Shown: positions 16,490 to 26,161, counted from the stretch's first letter. The stretch: 38,504 nucleotides of DNA from Flavobacteriales bacterium UBA1959 (GCA_002336085.1 DDEH01000060.1:16468-54971); one strand, 5' to 3'. The notes: generated by a model not told the origin, from the sequence alone. Translations and numbers: made by a program.

Positions 16490-17503
16490 TTAATCCCAGC
16501 GACCGGAGTCCAACAAATAGCGGGCAATCTGTACGGTATTGGTCGCGGCTCCCTTGCGCAAATTATCTGCAACAATCCAAAGATGAAGCCCTCTGGGATT
16601 GGCCAAATCACGGCGAATTCGACCGACAAAAACAGCATCCTTGCCATGCGCCATACGTGGCGTGGGATAAGCATTTGTCTGCGGGTCATCGATAACAACA
16701 ACTCCCGGAAAATCCGATAAGGCCGTACGTACATCCTGGAGTTCGAATTCACGTTCAAATTCCAAATAAACACTTTCACTGTGTCCGCCCTGAACAGGCA
16801 CACGAACGGCCGTGCAAGAAATGGACACAGCATCATCACCTAATATTTTCTTGGTTTCATGCCAAACCTTCATCTCTTCTTTCGTGTAACCCTCTTCAAC
16901 GAAAACATCACAATGCGGAAGGCAATTCATGTCGATTGGATGGGGATACACCGGCGCGCTGGGCTCTTCTCCACGTCTCTCTTCCTCAAGTTGAACAACT
17001 GCTGCCGTGCCAGTACCGGTGATGCTTTGATATGTACTGACAATGCCACGCGTAATCTGGTAGATGTCGTGAAGAGGTTTCAAGGCCATCATGAGTTGCA
17101 TGGTAGTGCAATTCGGGTTGGCAATGATCCGATGATGCGGTAGGATATGATGACCATTGACCTCCGGCACCACCAAAGGGCAGTTTCCGTCCATTCGCCA
17201 AACGCTGCTATTGTCAATAACTGTGATCCCTGCTTTCGCGAATTGCGGCGCCCACTGCTCGCTCACAGCTCCTCCCGCGCTAAACAACGCCACATCTGGA
17301 CTGTGAGAAATAGCGGCTTCCATTGTCATTACCTCCACCTCATCGCCCTGAAAGGTGACCGTGAAACCTACACTTCTACTGCTCCCAACAGGCAGCAGCA
17401 AGCGCACAGGGAATGCGTGCTCCTCCAAAACCTTGAGCATGGTTTTACCCACCAATCCCGTTGCTCCGATTACCGCGACGACCAGTCCTTGCTCTTTATT
17501 CAT
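16490..17503 (-). CDS. asd: Aspartate-semialdehyde dehydrogenase
   Basis: 337 residues from the ATG at 17503. It reduces aspartyl-4-phosphate with NADPH to aspartate semialdehyde, the branch point to lysine/diaminopimelate, threonine and methionine. The Rossmann motif VIGATGLVGKTML is at 11-23, the catalytic Cys132 in ANPNCTTMQ, STYQSITGTG at 156-165 and the acid/base His241 in QGGHSES. RIRRDLANPRGLHLWIVADN and NTVQIARYLL at the end are standard. Product use in diaminopimelate links it to cell-wall synthesis. Divergent from the large lamin-tail-domain gene across 91 bp. It ends 165 bases short of metG, with the barrel relic in between. Confidence 0.97.
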   Translation of the reverse strand: MNKEQGLVVAVIGATGLVGKTMLKVLEEHAFPVRLLLPVGSSRSVGFTVTFQGDEVEVMTMEAAISHSPDVALFSAGGAVSEQWAPQFAKAGITVIDNSSVWRMDGNCPLVVPEVNGHHILPHHRIIANPNCTTMQLMMALKPLHDIYQITRGIVSTYQSITGTGTAAVVQLEEERRGEEPSAPVYPHPIDMNCLPHCDVFVEEGYTKEEMKVWHETKKILGDDAVSISCTAVRVPVQGGHSESVYLEFEREFELQDVRTALSDFPGVVVIDDPQTNAYPTPRMAHGKDAVFVGRIRRDLANPRGLHLWIVADNLRKGAATNTVQIARYLLDSGRWD

Positions 17504-17557
17504 CTCCGAATCTAATTTTTAGCTGGCGACTTTTGATTTGTGTCCGACGCTTTAAAA

Positions 17558-17575
17558 CTCGAACATTTTTTCGAG
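17558..17575. repeat. Short inverted repeat in the asd / lamin-tail divergent region
   Basis: CTCGAA and TTCGAG form perfect 6-base arms around a six-base loop, 20 bases before the ATG of the large plus-strand gene. It could be an operator or a 5'-UTR hairpin for that gene. It is short enough to arise by chance, and no clear promoter boxes flank it. Confidence 0.3.
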
Positions 17576-17594
17576 ATTTGACGAGTAAAAGACG

Positions 17595-20500
17595 ATGGAA
17601 TTGAGGAGATTGAATTTGGGGTGGAAGCCTATGTTATTGCTCTGCGCTTTAATATTTTTGTTTTCCGAGGATGGAACAAGCCAAAACTCGGCGCATTGGG
17701 AGATCGCAGCATCGGCGGACGATTGGATTCCACACGAAAACGGGTGGAAACTGAATGCTGATGGGGCAGGTGAGTCATGGATTTGCTTTTGCCCTATCGA
17801 CAGTTTGGAGGAACTAGCTGGTCGCAGCATTCGGTTTCATTGGTCACAGTCCTTTGCGGGGTCCGCGCAGAATTTTAGTCGTGTCCATCTCATCTCCCAC
17901 CCCAACGATGGGTGGGAAACAGGAAAAAACCCCCCATTTCCGATAACAGAATGGGCAAACTACGCAGGACTCTCAAACGGCAATTTTCTTCATCTTGGAG
18001 AAAGCGGAAGTTCAGATTCCATTCGATGGATGCAGACCCCTTGGGAGGGCGCGATGATTCCAATTGGATCTTCCGATTTGCCCGGTACATCCGGACACAT
18101 CGAACATTGGATGGAATGGCATCAGCATCCCGGCTCAGATTCGGCCATGCTTCAGATAAGCGATACTTCCGAGCCATATGAATGGGTATACGCAATGAGT
18201 GCGGCTGCAGGAATAACTCCAAAATGTCTCGGATTTTCAGCCAAATACACAAGCAGCCACTCCAATGATTTTCGAGTGCAAATAGAATCTTTCTCCCACC
18301 ACACAAACGACTCCATCGGCCCTCAATTATTGGGATTCGATTGGATCGATGAACAGGCCTTGGAATTTTGCTTTAACGAGCCACTCACTGACAATCTGGG
18401 CTTTGGAATATGGCCCAATGGCGACTCTTTATTCTTCGCAACGGAGCCGTACATGAGCAGCAAGCGCATTGGGCTCATCTCCGAACCATGGCCTGCGGGT
18501 CAGCCTCGGTATTTAGAGCTCAATGGGATTGAGGACGCCAATGGTATCAGCACAAGCTTTGGACCAATTCAAGTGCTGCGGACACATTCGCTTGAGATGC
18601 AGCCACATCAAATTCAGCTCACGGAAATCATGTTTGATCCAACACCATCGATGGGTCTGATTGAAGTGGAGTGGGTCGAGATATATAACCGAACAGGTCT
18701 TTTTCATTCAATTCAAGATTTTTTTTTATTGGATGGAAGTTCAGAAACCCTCTCTGCCCTCTCGCCTTTGTTCGGTTGGAATGGCATACTGCCTCCAGGG
18801 GCAAGGGCGATCATCTCGGAGAGTGATGTTCGCATCGGTGGAGACTCCACACTACAAGCATTGGGCAATCCCTGGCCTGGACTGAACAATGAAGGAGAAT
18901 CTTTGATGCTGCTAGGACAAGACGGATCTGCTGCTGATTTCCTTCATTACACAGCAGATTGGATAAACGAGAGCAACGGCGGCGGAGTATCTCTCCAAAT
19001 CACCGATTGGGATGCGTGCAACGGCGCAAGCAATTGGGGAGCCTCATCCGATTCTCTCGGTTCCACTCCGGGATATGCTGCTGAGCAAGAAGGTGAAGCC
19101 ATATCAGAAGCAGAAAATCTAGTTTTGATCGCTGCAATCCCAACCAATCCAACCACAGGACGGCTCGTTTTCAATCAACCGCTCGACTTTCAATCCAACA
19201 TCACATTCAACGGGGCTCATCCCGGCTATTTAACGTGGGACATCGCAATTGATAGCAGTATTTTCTGGAAGCTTTCCGCCTCAAATCCAACGCAAGAAAT
19301 CAACTTTACAATTGCAGGACTCTCCGCCTGTTCACACGCTTCTTCCTCGCATACCAAATGGCCCGTGCACATTTCCCCGCAGCGGTTTCCAGAATTCCAA
19401 GATGTAATCATTTCAGAAATTGCCCATGAACCCAAGGGAATGACGGAAGAATGGGGGTCATTCGTGGAGGTAACGAATGTCCACCCAACAGACTCCCTCG
19501 AATTAGGAGGGTTGATTTGCAATGACGCTCAAGTCTCTGAACGAATTCTTTTGGCGCCTGGCCATCGCTACTGCTTCGAGAATGTCACTTTGCCCAATAT
19601 TTCTGGAATAGTCTCTGTCCAATCAGCCTCAGGCATTGTAATCGATGAAGTCAATTATTCCCGCTGCTGGCACCGAAAGCGTTCAGATGAGGGCAGTGGA
19701 AAAAGCCTCGTTCGCATTGAATTGAATCCTGGGGTGCATGGTTTTTTCAACTGGAATAGCAGCGCCGATCCTCGGGGGTGTTCTCCGAATTTGAGAGACC
19801 CTGCTGAAGAATCTGTCTCATTCGAGCCTGTGCCCATCGCTTGTGGCATTTTCGAAAACCGATGGGCCGTTGCATTTAATGGACCAGTGGAAATCGCATC
19901 GCCCAACTGGGATGTCTTTCCGCATGAAAATCAAAGTGGAGGATATCACATGATGGATGCCAATCAACTATGGATCGGACCGTCCAAATTCCAATCGCTT
20001 ACCGACAGTATTTCACTAGTTAATTGGTCAACTCAGAAAGTCTCTATTTCATCCATTTGCCCCTCTTCTTCATCAGTAACAATGGTAGGTATATGCGATT
20101 TCTTGCTTCATGAAGTCCAACCCTTGAAGCTGCAAGGTTCAGAGCCTTTCATTGAAATCGTGCAAACAGAATATTCCTGGTTGAATACACAGGGTCTCAG
20201 TTTAGCAACGGCAACGGTGCCCAATCCGAACGACTGGAAACCGGTTTCTCCAGTTGTCAATTGGTTCATAGCCAATGGCGCTCCAGTCGCATTTAGTACC
20301 TGCCCCGGCCGACTTTCCCACCATGGCGGGCGAATTATCCCACTGGATTTACCTAGTCTCTGGGGCAATAGAGAAGTACAACTTGCCCGCTCTGGCGCAA
20401 TGATTGACAGCATCCATTTGCACCCCGGACATGATTCTCCTTGGAGCAATTGGCAACACCTGCGATCCTTGGAGCGTATAACCGATCAAAATTCTATGGA

Positions 20501-20942
20501 GTCTGAATGTCCTCAGATGCAGCGAAAATGGGCATCCTCGTTGGACGTCTTGGGGTCAACACCCGGAAAATCGAACAGCTGGCAAGATCTGCTCGTAATT
20601 GATTCGCCGAACGCCATAGCACTCGAAATCCTCAATGATACCTGGGGAAATGATGGAATTTCGGCCATCGACCCGATACGAATTCGAATTCGAGCTCCGG
20701 GTACAGGAGCATGGAATGTTTCCGTGTCCATCACAAGTGCATCGGGGCTTGCAATCGCAAGCATAGGAGACCGAGAATTATGGATTTTGGAAGGTCAAGA
20801 GAAGGAAATAACGTGGGACGGCTTCATCAGGGGTAAGATCCCTCCACCTGGAACTTACTGGGTTTCCGCTCATTTTCACTCTGAAAACAATAATCAATTG
20901 CAAAAATATTTTCGTCCTGTGCACATAATGCCATGGCGTTGA
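17595..20942 (+). CDS. Very large secreted lamin-tail-domain (LTD) repeat protein with FlgD-like C-terminus
   Basis: 1115 residues. A signal peptide covers about 1-29. Residues about 35-240 form a beta-rich region with a LamG-like feel that is not assigned. Three LTD-like modules follow: about 339-493 (QLTEIMFDPTP, EWVEIYNRTG, SLQITDWDACNGASNWG, GSTPGYA), about 602-734 (VIISEIAHEPKG, SFVEVTNVHP, SLVRIELNPG, SADPRGCSPN) and about 833-993 (FLLHEVQPLKLQG, SLERITDQNSMESE, GSTPGKSN). The last 95 residues (PIRIRIRAPGTGAWNVSV to the end, with EITWDG and PPGTYWVSAHF) resemble the FlgD Ig-like fold, found at the end of many Bacteroidota exported proteins. Likely extracellular or surface. Role unknown; LTDs are linked to cell-surface or DNA/nuclease-associated proteins. 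Confidence 0.82.
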   Translation: MELRRLNLGWKPMLLLCALIFLFSEDGTSQNSAHWEIAASADDWIPHENGWKLNADGAGESWICFCPIDSLEELAGRSIRFHWSQSFAGSAQNFSRVHLISHPNDGWETGKNPPFPITEWANYAGLSNGNFLHLGESGSSDSIRWMQTPWEGAMIPIGSSDLPGTSGHIEHWMEWHQHPGSDSAMLQISDTSEPYEWVYAMSAAAGITPKCLGFSAKYTSSHSNDFRVQIESFSHHTNDSIGPQLLGFDWIDEQALEFCFNEPLTDNLGFGIWPNGDSLFFATEPYMSSKRIGLISEPWPAGQPRYLELNGIEDANGISTSFGPIQVLRTHSLEMQPHQIQLTEIMFDPTPSMGLIEVEWVEIYNRTGLFHSIQDFFLLDGSSETLSALSPLFGWNGILPPGARAIISESDVRIGGDSTLQALGNPWPGLNNEGESLMLLGQDGSAADFLHYTADWINESNGGGVSLQITDWDACNGASNWGASSDSLGSTPGYAAEQEGEAISEAENLVLIAAIPTNPTTGRLVFNQPLDFQSNITFNGAHPGYLTWDIAIDSSIFWKLSASNPTQEINFTIAGLSACSHASSSHTKWPVHISPQRFPEFQDVIISEIAHEPKGMTEEWGSFVEVTNVHPTDSLELGGLICNDAQVSERILLAPGHRYCFENVTLPNISGIVSVQSASGIVIDEVNYSRCWHRKRSDEGSGKSLVRIELNPGVHGFFNWNSSADPRGCSPNLRDPAEESVSFEPVPIACGIFENRWAVAFNGPVEIASPNWDVFPHENQSGGYHMMDANQLWIGPSKFQSLTDSISLVNWSTQKVSISSICPSSSSVTMVGICDFLLHEVQPLKLQGSEPFIEIVQTEYSWLNTQGLSLATATVPNPNDWKPVSPVVNWFIANGAPVAFSTCPGRLSHHGGRIIPLDLPSLWGNREVQLARSGAMIDSIHLHPGHDSPWSNWQHLRSLERITDQNSMESECPQMQRKWASSLDVLGSTPGKSNSWQDLLVIDSPNAIALEILNDTWGNDGISAIDPIRIRIRAPGTGAWNVSVSITSASGLAIASIGDRELWILEGQEKEITWDGFIRGKIPPPGTYWVSAHFHSENNNQLQKYFRPVHIMPWR

Positions 20943-20978
20943 AGTTTCATCGAAAGAAAAATTTTGAATCTTCGCAAA

Positions 20979-21656
20979 ATGTTCGAAGGACATCTCATTC
21001 CGCACGCCTCATACAACTTACTAGCCGCAGTGATATGCTGCGTCGGGCTAGGACTTGGTGCAACTGTTCTGTTGCGCATTCGATGTGAGCGTGAATGGAG
21101 CCTAACCATTTGGACTAGCTACAAGATCAATCGCGTCTGGCAGCGACTGGCTGACGAATCGGCGCGTACCGGGGGCACGCTCACAAGCTTTGTAATGGGA
21201 CTGTTGGCTTGGTGTCTCCTCGGGAGCGCCTGGTCCTTGAGTCACGTGGATGAAACACTTTCTGGCCTATGGTTGGGAATGGGGTATGGTTCGCTAGTAG
21301 GGCTGGGTACATTGTTCTGTCGATCTGCCGCTGCACTGTTCGGTGGCTGGATCACCTTGGCCTTTGAGTCGACGAGACGCGGATTGGAAATCGATAGGCA
21401 TATGCGCAATTGGCTCCTTTGGTTATTGATGATTTTAAGCATTCTGCAATTGAGTCAAAACATTCAATTCCAAGGCAGAGAGCTCCTCTGGGATCAAGCA
21501 ATCTTGATCTGGGGAATTTGGTTGCTTTTGAAATGGTTGCGTCAGGTTCAATCTGTACTGCACAACGGGCTTCATTTTGGGTGGGGAATTGTTTACATTT
21601 GCACCTTCGAAATTGGGCCTACCATCTTGCTTTTCAAGCAATTTGAGGCTATTTGA
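20979..21656 (+). CDS. DUF4271-family integral membrane protein
   Basis: 225 residues from the ATG at 20979; the frame opens at a TTG five codons earlier. Several hydrophobic helices are visible (about 12-35, 68-90, 97-118, 145-160, 172-190 and 200-220), with basic loops, so it is an inner-membrane protein. Length, helix count and position directly before a HemD-like gene match DUF4271, a family restricted to Bacteroidota. The gap to the next gene is 6 bp and to the preceding gene 36 bp, so it is in one operon with both. No catalytic residues are evident and the function is unknown. Confidence 0.72.
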   Translation: MFEGHLIPHASYNLLAAVICCVGLGLGATVLLRIRCEREWSLTIWTSYKINRVWQRLADESARTGGTLTSFVMGLLAWCLLGSAWSLSHVDETLSGLWLGMGYGSLVGLGTLFCRSAAALFGGWITLAFESTRRGLEIDRHMRNWLLWLLMILSILQLSQNIQFQGRELLWDQAILIWGIWLLLKWLRQVQSVLHNGLHFGWGIVYICTFEIGPTILLFKQFEAI

Positions 21657-21662
21657 TTAAGC

Positions 21663-22421
21663 ATGGAACCCCTGAATATGGCTCAAAAAGTCAAGACCAT
21701 CCTGATATCGCAACCAAAGCCAACTGCGGAGAAATCGCCGTATTTCGATTTGGCTGAACGTCAAAAACTCACCATTGACTTTCGATCATTCATTCATGTT
21801 GAGGGCATCGAGAGTCAGGACTTTCGACAACAAAGGATTGATTTTTCAGAGCATACAGCTCTCATTGTTACAAGTCGAAACGCAATCGATCACTTCTTTC
21901 GTTTGGCGGAAGAACTCCGTTTTGAGGTGCCAGACACAATGAAGTATTTCTGCATCAGTGAGGCCACCGCTTACTACTTACAGAAGTATGTGGTGTATCG
22001 CAAGCGCAAAATCTTTTTTGGAAAGCAAAGCTTTCAGGACCTCATGGAGCTGATAAAAAAACATAAAAACGAAAAGTTTTTGTTGCCCTGCAGCGACTTG
22101 ATGAAGCCTTCAATCCCCAAGTTTCTGGAGGAAGGAAAAATCAATTACACCCGGGCTACGATGTACCGAACTGTGTGTTCAGACTTAAGTGACCTGAGCG
22201 ACGTGAAGTACGACTTATTGGTGTTTTACAGCCCGAGTGGAATTGAGAGCTTGTTCAAAAACTTTCCGGATTTTCAGCAAGGAGAAACTCGGATTGCAAC
22301 ATTCGGCCCGACAACGGCAAAAGCTGCTATCGAAGCCAACCTTCGTGTTGATATATCTGCCCCTACACCGAAAGCACCCTCAATGACTATGGCCATTGAG
22401 CACTACATTCAGGGCAAATAA
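21663..22421 (+). CDS. hemD: Uroporphyrinogen-III synthase-like protein (HemD family)
   Basis: 252 residues; the ATG at 21663 is used, with a second at 21678 giving MAQKVKTILISQPKP. HemD-fold landmarks are the opening strand KTILISQPKP, ALIVTSRNAIDHFFRLAE (the T/S-S-x-N-A motif), FLLPCSDLMKPSIPKFLEE, YDLLVFYSPSGIESLF and TRIATFGPTTAKAAIE near the end. The family cyclises hydroxymethylbilane to uroporphyrinogen III with inversion of ring D in haem/sirohaem synthesis. No other haem gene is in the window, and HemD sequences vary a lot, so activity is inferred. It is closely packed with the DUF4271 gene and rnpA. Confidence 0.85.
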   Translation: MEPLNMAQKVKTILISQPKPTAEKSPYFDLAERQKLTIDFRSFIHVEGIESQDFRQQRIDFSEHTALIVTSRNAIDHFFRLAEELRFEVPDTMKYFCISEATAYYLQKYVVYRKRKIFFGKQSFQDLMELIKKHKNEKFLLPCSDLMKPSIPKFLEEGKINYTRATMYRTVCSDLSDLSDVKYDLLVFYSPSGIESLFKNFPDFQQGETRIATFGPTTAKAAIEANLRVDISAPTPKAPSMTMAIEHYIQGK

Positions 22422-22428
22422 AGAGCCC

Positions 22429-22830
22429 TTGTCCGAAATCGGATCCTTCTCGTTTCCACGCAATCAGCGCCTGAAGTCCAAAAAAATTTCAGACCTCGTC
22501 TTTGCGACTGGTCAAAAAGCCAAAGCGACTCCGCTCATTGCGCGGTTCTTGGATACGCTGCTGCCCGAACCCGTGTCCACGCAGGTCATGGTGACCGTGA
22601 GTAAGAAGAAATTCAAACGAGCCGTGGATCGCAACCGCATCAAACGCCTTATGCGAGAGGCTTGGCGCTTGGAAAAGCCTCCATTGGAAAATCGGTTGGC
22701 TGCAAACGAAAAACAACGCGCAATCGTTTTCATCTTTGTAGGGAATGAGTTGCCTACTCTCGAGCAAGTACAATCTGCTATTGCATCACTCGTGAGCCAA
22801 ATGCTACCTGACAAACAAGACCAAGACTGA
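22429..22830 (+). CDS. rnpA: Ribonuclease P protein component
   Basis: 133 residues if it begins at the TTG at 22429, 7 bp after hemD; the frame stays open back to a TTG at 22396 inside hemD, and no ATG is available. The product has the RnpA opening FSFPRNQRLKSKKISDLVF, the strand VMVTVSKKKFKRAVDRN and the family RNR motif in RNRIKRLMREAWRLEK. RnpA is the small basic subunit that helps the RNase P RNA cut 5' leaders from pre-tRNA. Unlike the usual rpmH-rnpA pairing near oriC, here it sits between hemD and a protease gene, an arrangement often seen in Bacteroidota. The ctpA GTG start follows after 4 bp. Confidence 0.9.
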   Translation: MSEIGSFSFPRNQRLKSKKISDLVFATGQKAKATPLIARFLDTLLPEPVSTQVMVTVSKKKFKRAVDRNRIKRLMREAWRLEKPPLENRLAANEKQRAIVFIFVGNELPTLEQVQSAIASLVSQMLPDKQDQD

Positions 22831-22834
22831 ACCC

Positions 22835-24538
22835 GTGAAAAACGCGAACAAATCCAAACTCGACCCCCCATCAAAGCCAACGAAAAAGGCGGGAATATTC
22901 AAACTATGGATGCTCCCTGTTTTGGCTCTAATCATCGCAGCCGTTCCTCTGCGAGAAAATTATTTTGAGTTGTCCAAACAGCTAGAAATCATGAATGCTC
23001 TTTTCCGCGAGCTCAATGTTTTCTATGTAGATGAAATCCAACCGGGTCAGCTCATGGAAACGGGCATTGACGCGATGGTCTCCAGCCTAGATCCATATAC
23101 TGTTTATTATCCAGAGTCCCGTGTAGAAGATCTTCGATTCATGAGCACAGGGGAATACGGAGGTATTGGTGCAAGCATCCAAATGATGGGAAATCGCCAC
23201 CTTTTCATCGATGTGCTGCCTGACTTTCCCGCGGCAAAAGCAGGCATTAAAATTGGAGACGAATTGACTGAGGTTGATGGCGTAAATCTTTCTGAAATTG
23301 AGGAAAACCTTATTCCCGAGATGCTCCAAGGCGCTAGTGGCACCGAGGTGAATATTCAATTTATTCCCAATGCATCGAATATTCCACAAGACGTGGCGGT
23401 GACGCGGGCGAAAATCAAACTCCCCGCCGTGCCATATCGTGCGGTGGTGCAGGATAGTACAGGCTATGTAGTGCTATCCGCCTTTACCCGTGGCTCTTCA
23501 TTTGAATTGCGCCAGGCCATTCGCTACTTGCGAGACAGCGTGGGAATGAAACAATTGGTGCTTGACCTTCGTGGAAATGGTGGCGGCCTGCTGCAGGAAT
23601 CTATAAGCATCGTGAACTTATTCATTGGAAAGGGAGAAGAAGTGGTGAGCACACGTGGAAAGACTGAAGATTGGGAAAAAAGCTACAGCACCATGGCCGA
23701 CGCGTTGCTACCTGCTATGCCTTTAGCAGTCTTAATTGATGGTATGTCTGCCTCCGCCTCAGAAATTGTTTCAGGTACACTTCAAGACTTAGATCGCGCC
23801 ATCGTAGTGGGACAAGAAAGCTTCGGAAAAGGACTTGTTCAACAAACCAAGCAACTTGCCTACGGAACGAAACTTAAGGTAACTGTAGCGAAGTACTACA
23901 CGCCAAGTGGTCGGTGCATCCAACGACTGGATTATGGAGGATCGCGAAAAAAAGACGGAAGCGCCCAGGCTGTAGCGGACTCATTGATAGAAATCTTTCA
24001 CACCCGCAATGGCCGACCTGTAGTAGATGGAAAAGGTATTCAGCCTGACGCTACCACTGCATTGCCTCCGCTAGGGTACGTATTGGAAGGGCTCTACGAA
24101 AGTGGAACCCTCTTCGATTTTGCGAATGCTTGGACTGCGAAACGTGATAGCATTGCATCGCCAGATGACTTCGAGTTTACAGAAGCTGACTGGACAGAAT
24201 TTGTCGCTTTTGCTTCTACCAATGATTCCACACACTATGAATCTCAAACGTCTGTTCTGTGGAATCGCTTGAAAGACTTGGCAGAAAAAGAAGAGGTTTA
24301 CACATCAAATACAGCCGTATTTGAAAACCTCGAAGTCGCCATTCAACCGGATTTAGAACGAGACTTGAATGAGTTTCGGTGGCAAATTCAAACAGCATTG
24401 GAGGAGGAAATTATCATGCGCTACTATCTACAAAGTGGGCTCTTCGAATGGTCCCTTCCCCGAGATTCCACACTTGCCACTGCTGTTCAGCTGCTCAGTT
24501 CGGGTGCATATGAAACCATACTTGCAGGAACGAAATAA
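22835..24538 (+). CDS. C-terminal processing protease (peptidase family S41)
   Basis: 567 residues, GTG start 4 bp after rnpA. A signal anchor (about 23-39) places it in the periplasm. A PDZ domain (about 100-180, GGIGASIQMMGN and GIKIGDELTEVDG) is followed by the S41 core (205-400) with LDLRGNGGGLLQESI, then the catalytic dyad Ser307 in MSASASE and Lys332 in SFGKG, and Gln336, the same 25- and 29-residue spacing as in CtpB/Prc. The C-terminal 150 residues are helical and typical of Bacteroidota members. It degrades or trims periplasmic proteins through their C-termini. The operon position after rnpA is conserved in the phylum. Confidence 0.93.
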   Translation: MKNANKSKLDPPSKPTKKAGIFKLWMLPVLALIIAAVPLRENYFELSKQLEIMNALFRELNVFYVDEIQPGQLMETGIDAMVSSLDPYTVYYPESRVEDLRFMSTGEYGGIGASIQMMGNRHLFIDVLPDFPAAKAGIKIGDELTEVDGVNLSEIEENLIPEMLQGASGTEVNIQFIPNASNIPQDVAVTRAKIKLPAVPYRAVVQDSTGYVVLSAFTRGSSFELRQAIRYLRDSVGMKQLVLDLRGNGGGLLQESISIVNLFIGKGEEVVSTRGKTEDWEKSYSTMADALLPAMPLAVLIDGMSASASEIVSGTLQDLDRAIVVGQESFGKGLVQQTKQLAYGTKLKVTVAKYYTPSGRCIQRLDYGGSRKKDGSAQAVADSLIEIFHTRNGRPVVDGKGIQPDATTALPPLGYVLEGLYESGTLFDFANAWTAKRDSIASPDDFEFTEADWTEFVAFASTNDSTHYESQTSVLWNRLKDLAEKEEVYTSNTAVFENLEVAIQPDLERDLNEFRWQIQTALEEEIIMRYYLQSGLFEWSLPRDSTLATAVQLLSSGAYETILAGTK

Positions 24539-24549
24539 TCCGCTTTAGC

Positions 24550-26145
24550 ATGGAAGCCATACAAGCGCATCACCCTTTTGAAGGACGTGGACAACGGCAA
24601 GTCCAACGCGCTTATGATTTGGCTTTGATTATCACTTCAATCGCATTGCCCTTCTCTAATTTTCTAATGAGCCAAGGTGCATTTTTATTGCTTTTTGCCT
24701 GGGGATTGGACCGTTGGCACAATGGGCCTATTTTTCGTGGAAGAACCTGGAAATTCTGGCGCTCTCAGCCCATATTATGGGCCATTTTAGCATTGTTCAC
24801 TTGGCACTTAGCCGGGCAGTTTTGGACGAATGATTTGGCGCATGGTTGGCGAGCACTGCGAATTCAACTGCCGCTCTTGGCATTTCCATTGGTCCTTATT
24901 ACTGGGCGATGGAATCAGTCCAGAGGGCTCGAATTGGTACAGCACATTTTAGGCTTTTCCGTTGTAACAGCATGCATCGCTGCCTTGTGGTCCGGGAGTT
25001 CAGCAGACAAGGCGGTAGAAGCACGTGATTGGTCTCCTTTCATTTCACACATTCGATTCAGTCTCATGATTGCCTTCATCGGATCGTGGTGGCTGCTTCG
25101 CTCGATAACCACTCGCTCGGTCAAAGCATGGGGAATCACCTTGATCATCGGATTAGTTGGTGCCGCGTTCACATGGAAAAGTGCTTCCATCACAGGGGCA
25201 ATTCTACTGCCACTCTCAGCGCTGGTAGCTTACTCCGTGACGCACAATGCGCGTGAACGTAGTCCCCATGGAAAAAATTTATTGATAGGTCTCGCTGGCC
25301 TTTTCATCGCCGGAACCCTTTGGACAATCTCAAGCATTTGGCCGCAGTATCCAGATGCAAACACACTGAAGACGAACACCGTTCAAGGAGCGACATATCA
25401 GCATTTTCCAGAGCGCTGCATGCGCGAAAATGGTCAACACGTTTGGACGAATATCGCCTGGGACGAACTCCGCGAGAGTTGGAGCCATCGAAGCGCAATC
25501 CCATTTGACGGAAAAGACGAGCGGGACCAGGAATTGAAGATGACGTTGCTCCGATACATGACTTCCTTGGGATTAACGAAGGACCGTTCTGGCATAGAGG
25601 CTTTGCAAGAAATTGACATCGCCAACATCCATTCTGGAATCCCCACGATTCTGGAATTACAACATGGAGGGCTAAAACGTCGCTGGGACATCGTACAATT
25701 TGAAATTTGGAATGCATTGGACGGAGGCAACCCCAGCGGCCACTCGCTTGTGCAGCGGTTTCTCTTCATTAAAAATGCCCTGTATATTTTTCAAAAACAC
25801 CCTGCGCTAGGAGTTGGGGCAGGAGATGTTTCGTCGGAAATCGCAATGGCGTACACCGAAACAAATTCGCCGCTCAAAGCCGTCTTTCGCCTCCGACCTC
25901 ACAACCAATACATCACCTTTTTGATTTCGGGAGGGCCATTGTCTATGCTCCTTTGGATTGCCATCTTAATGGCTTTGGTCTCGGTTTCCACAGAAGTTTA
26001 TCCAACCTATCCTCGCCAAATCGCATTTTTAGCGTGTTTCATTATTGCATTATCCTGTCTGACTGAGGATACTCTCGAGACACAGGCAGGCGTGACCTTC
26101 GCTGGATTTCTAATTGGCTTAACAGGGAGAAGAAACCCTCTGTAA
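24550..26145 (+). CDS. O-antigen ligase/polymerase family membrane protein (Wzy_C-like)
   Basis: 531 residues, 11 bp after the protease gene, so probably co-transcribed. There are about ten hydrophobic helices, most in the first 260 residues and the last 100, with a large periplasmic loop (about 275-430). The Wzy_C signature is seen in HPALGVGAGD and in the conserved RPHNQYITFLISGG near 455-470, where Arg and His of the active loop occur. The family joins O-antigen or polymer units from undecaprenyl carriers to lipid A-core or to growing chains at the outer face of the inner membrane. UppS at the window's left edge makes the carrier. It ends 16 bp from the convergent GT2-GT9 gene. Ligase versus polymerase cannot be told from sequence. 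Confidence 0.82.
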   Translation: MEAIQAHHPFEGRGQRQVQRAYDLALIITSIALPFSNFLMSQGAFLLLFAWGLDRWHNGPIFRGRTWKFWRSQPILWAILALFTWHLAGQFWTNDLAHGWRALRIQLPLLAFPLVLITGRWNQSRGLELVQHILGFSVVTACIAALWSGSSADKAVEARDWSPFISHIRFSLMIAFIGSWWLLRSITTRSVKAWGITLIIGLVGAAFTWKSASITGAILLPLSALVAYSVTHNARERSPHGKNLLIGLAGLFIAGTLWTISSIWPQYPDANTLKTNTVQGATYQHFPERCMRENGQHVWTNIAWDELRESWSHRSAIPFDGKDERDQELKMTLLRYMTSLGLTKDRSGIEALQEIDIANIHSGIPTILELQHGGLKRRWDIVQFEIWNALDGGNPSGHSLVQRFLFIKNALYIFQKHPALGVGAGDVSSEIAMAYTETNSPLKAVFRLRPHNQYITFLISGGPLSMLLWIAILMALVSVSTEVYPTYPRQIAFLACFIIALSCLTEDTLETQAGVTFAGFLIGLTGRRNPL

Positions 26146-26161
26146 CTTCCTAATATTCCAT

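Noticed and set aside
16471..16839. 122-codon frame antisense-shifted inside asd
   Set aside because: It is a shadow of asd with a low-complexity, Cys/Arg-rich product and no family features.
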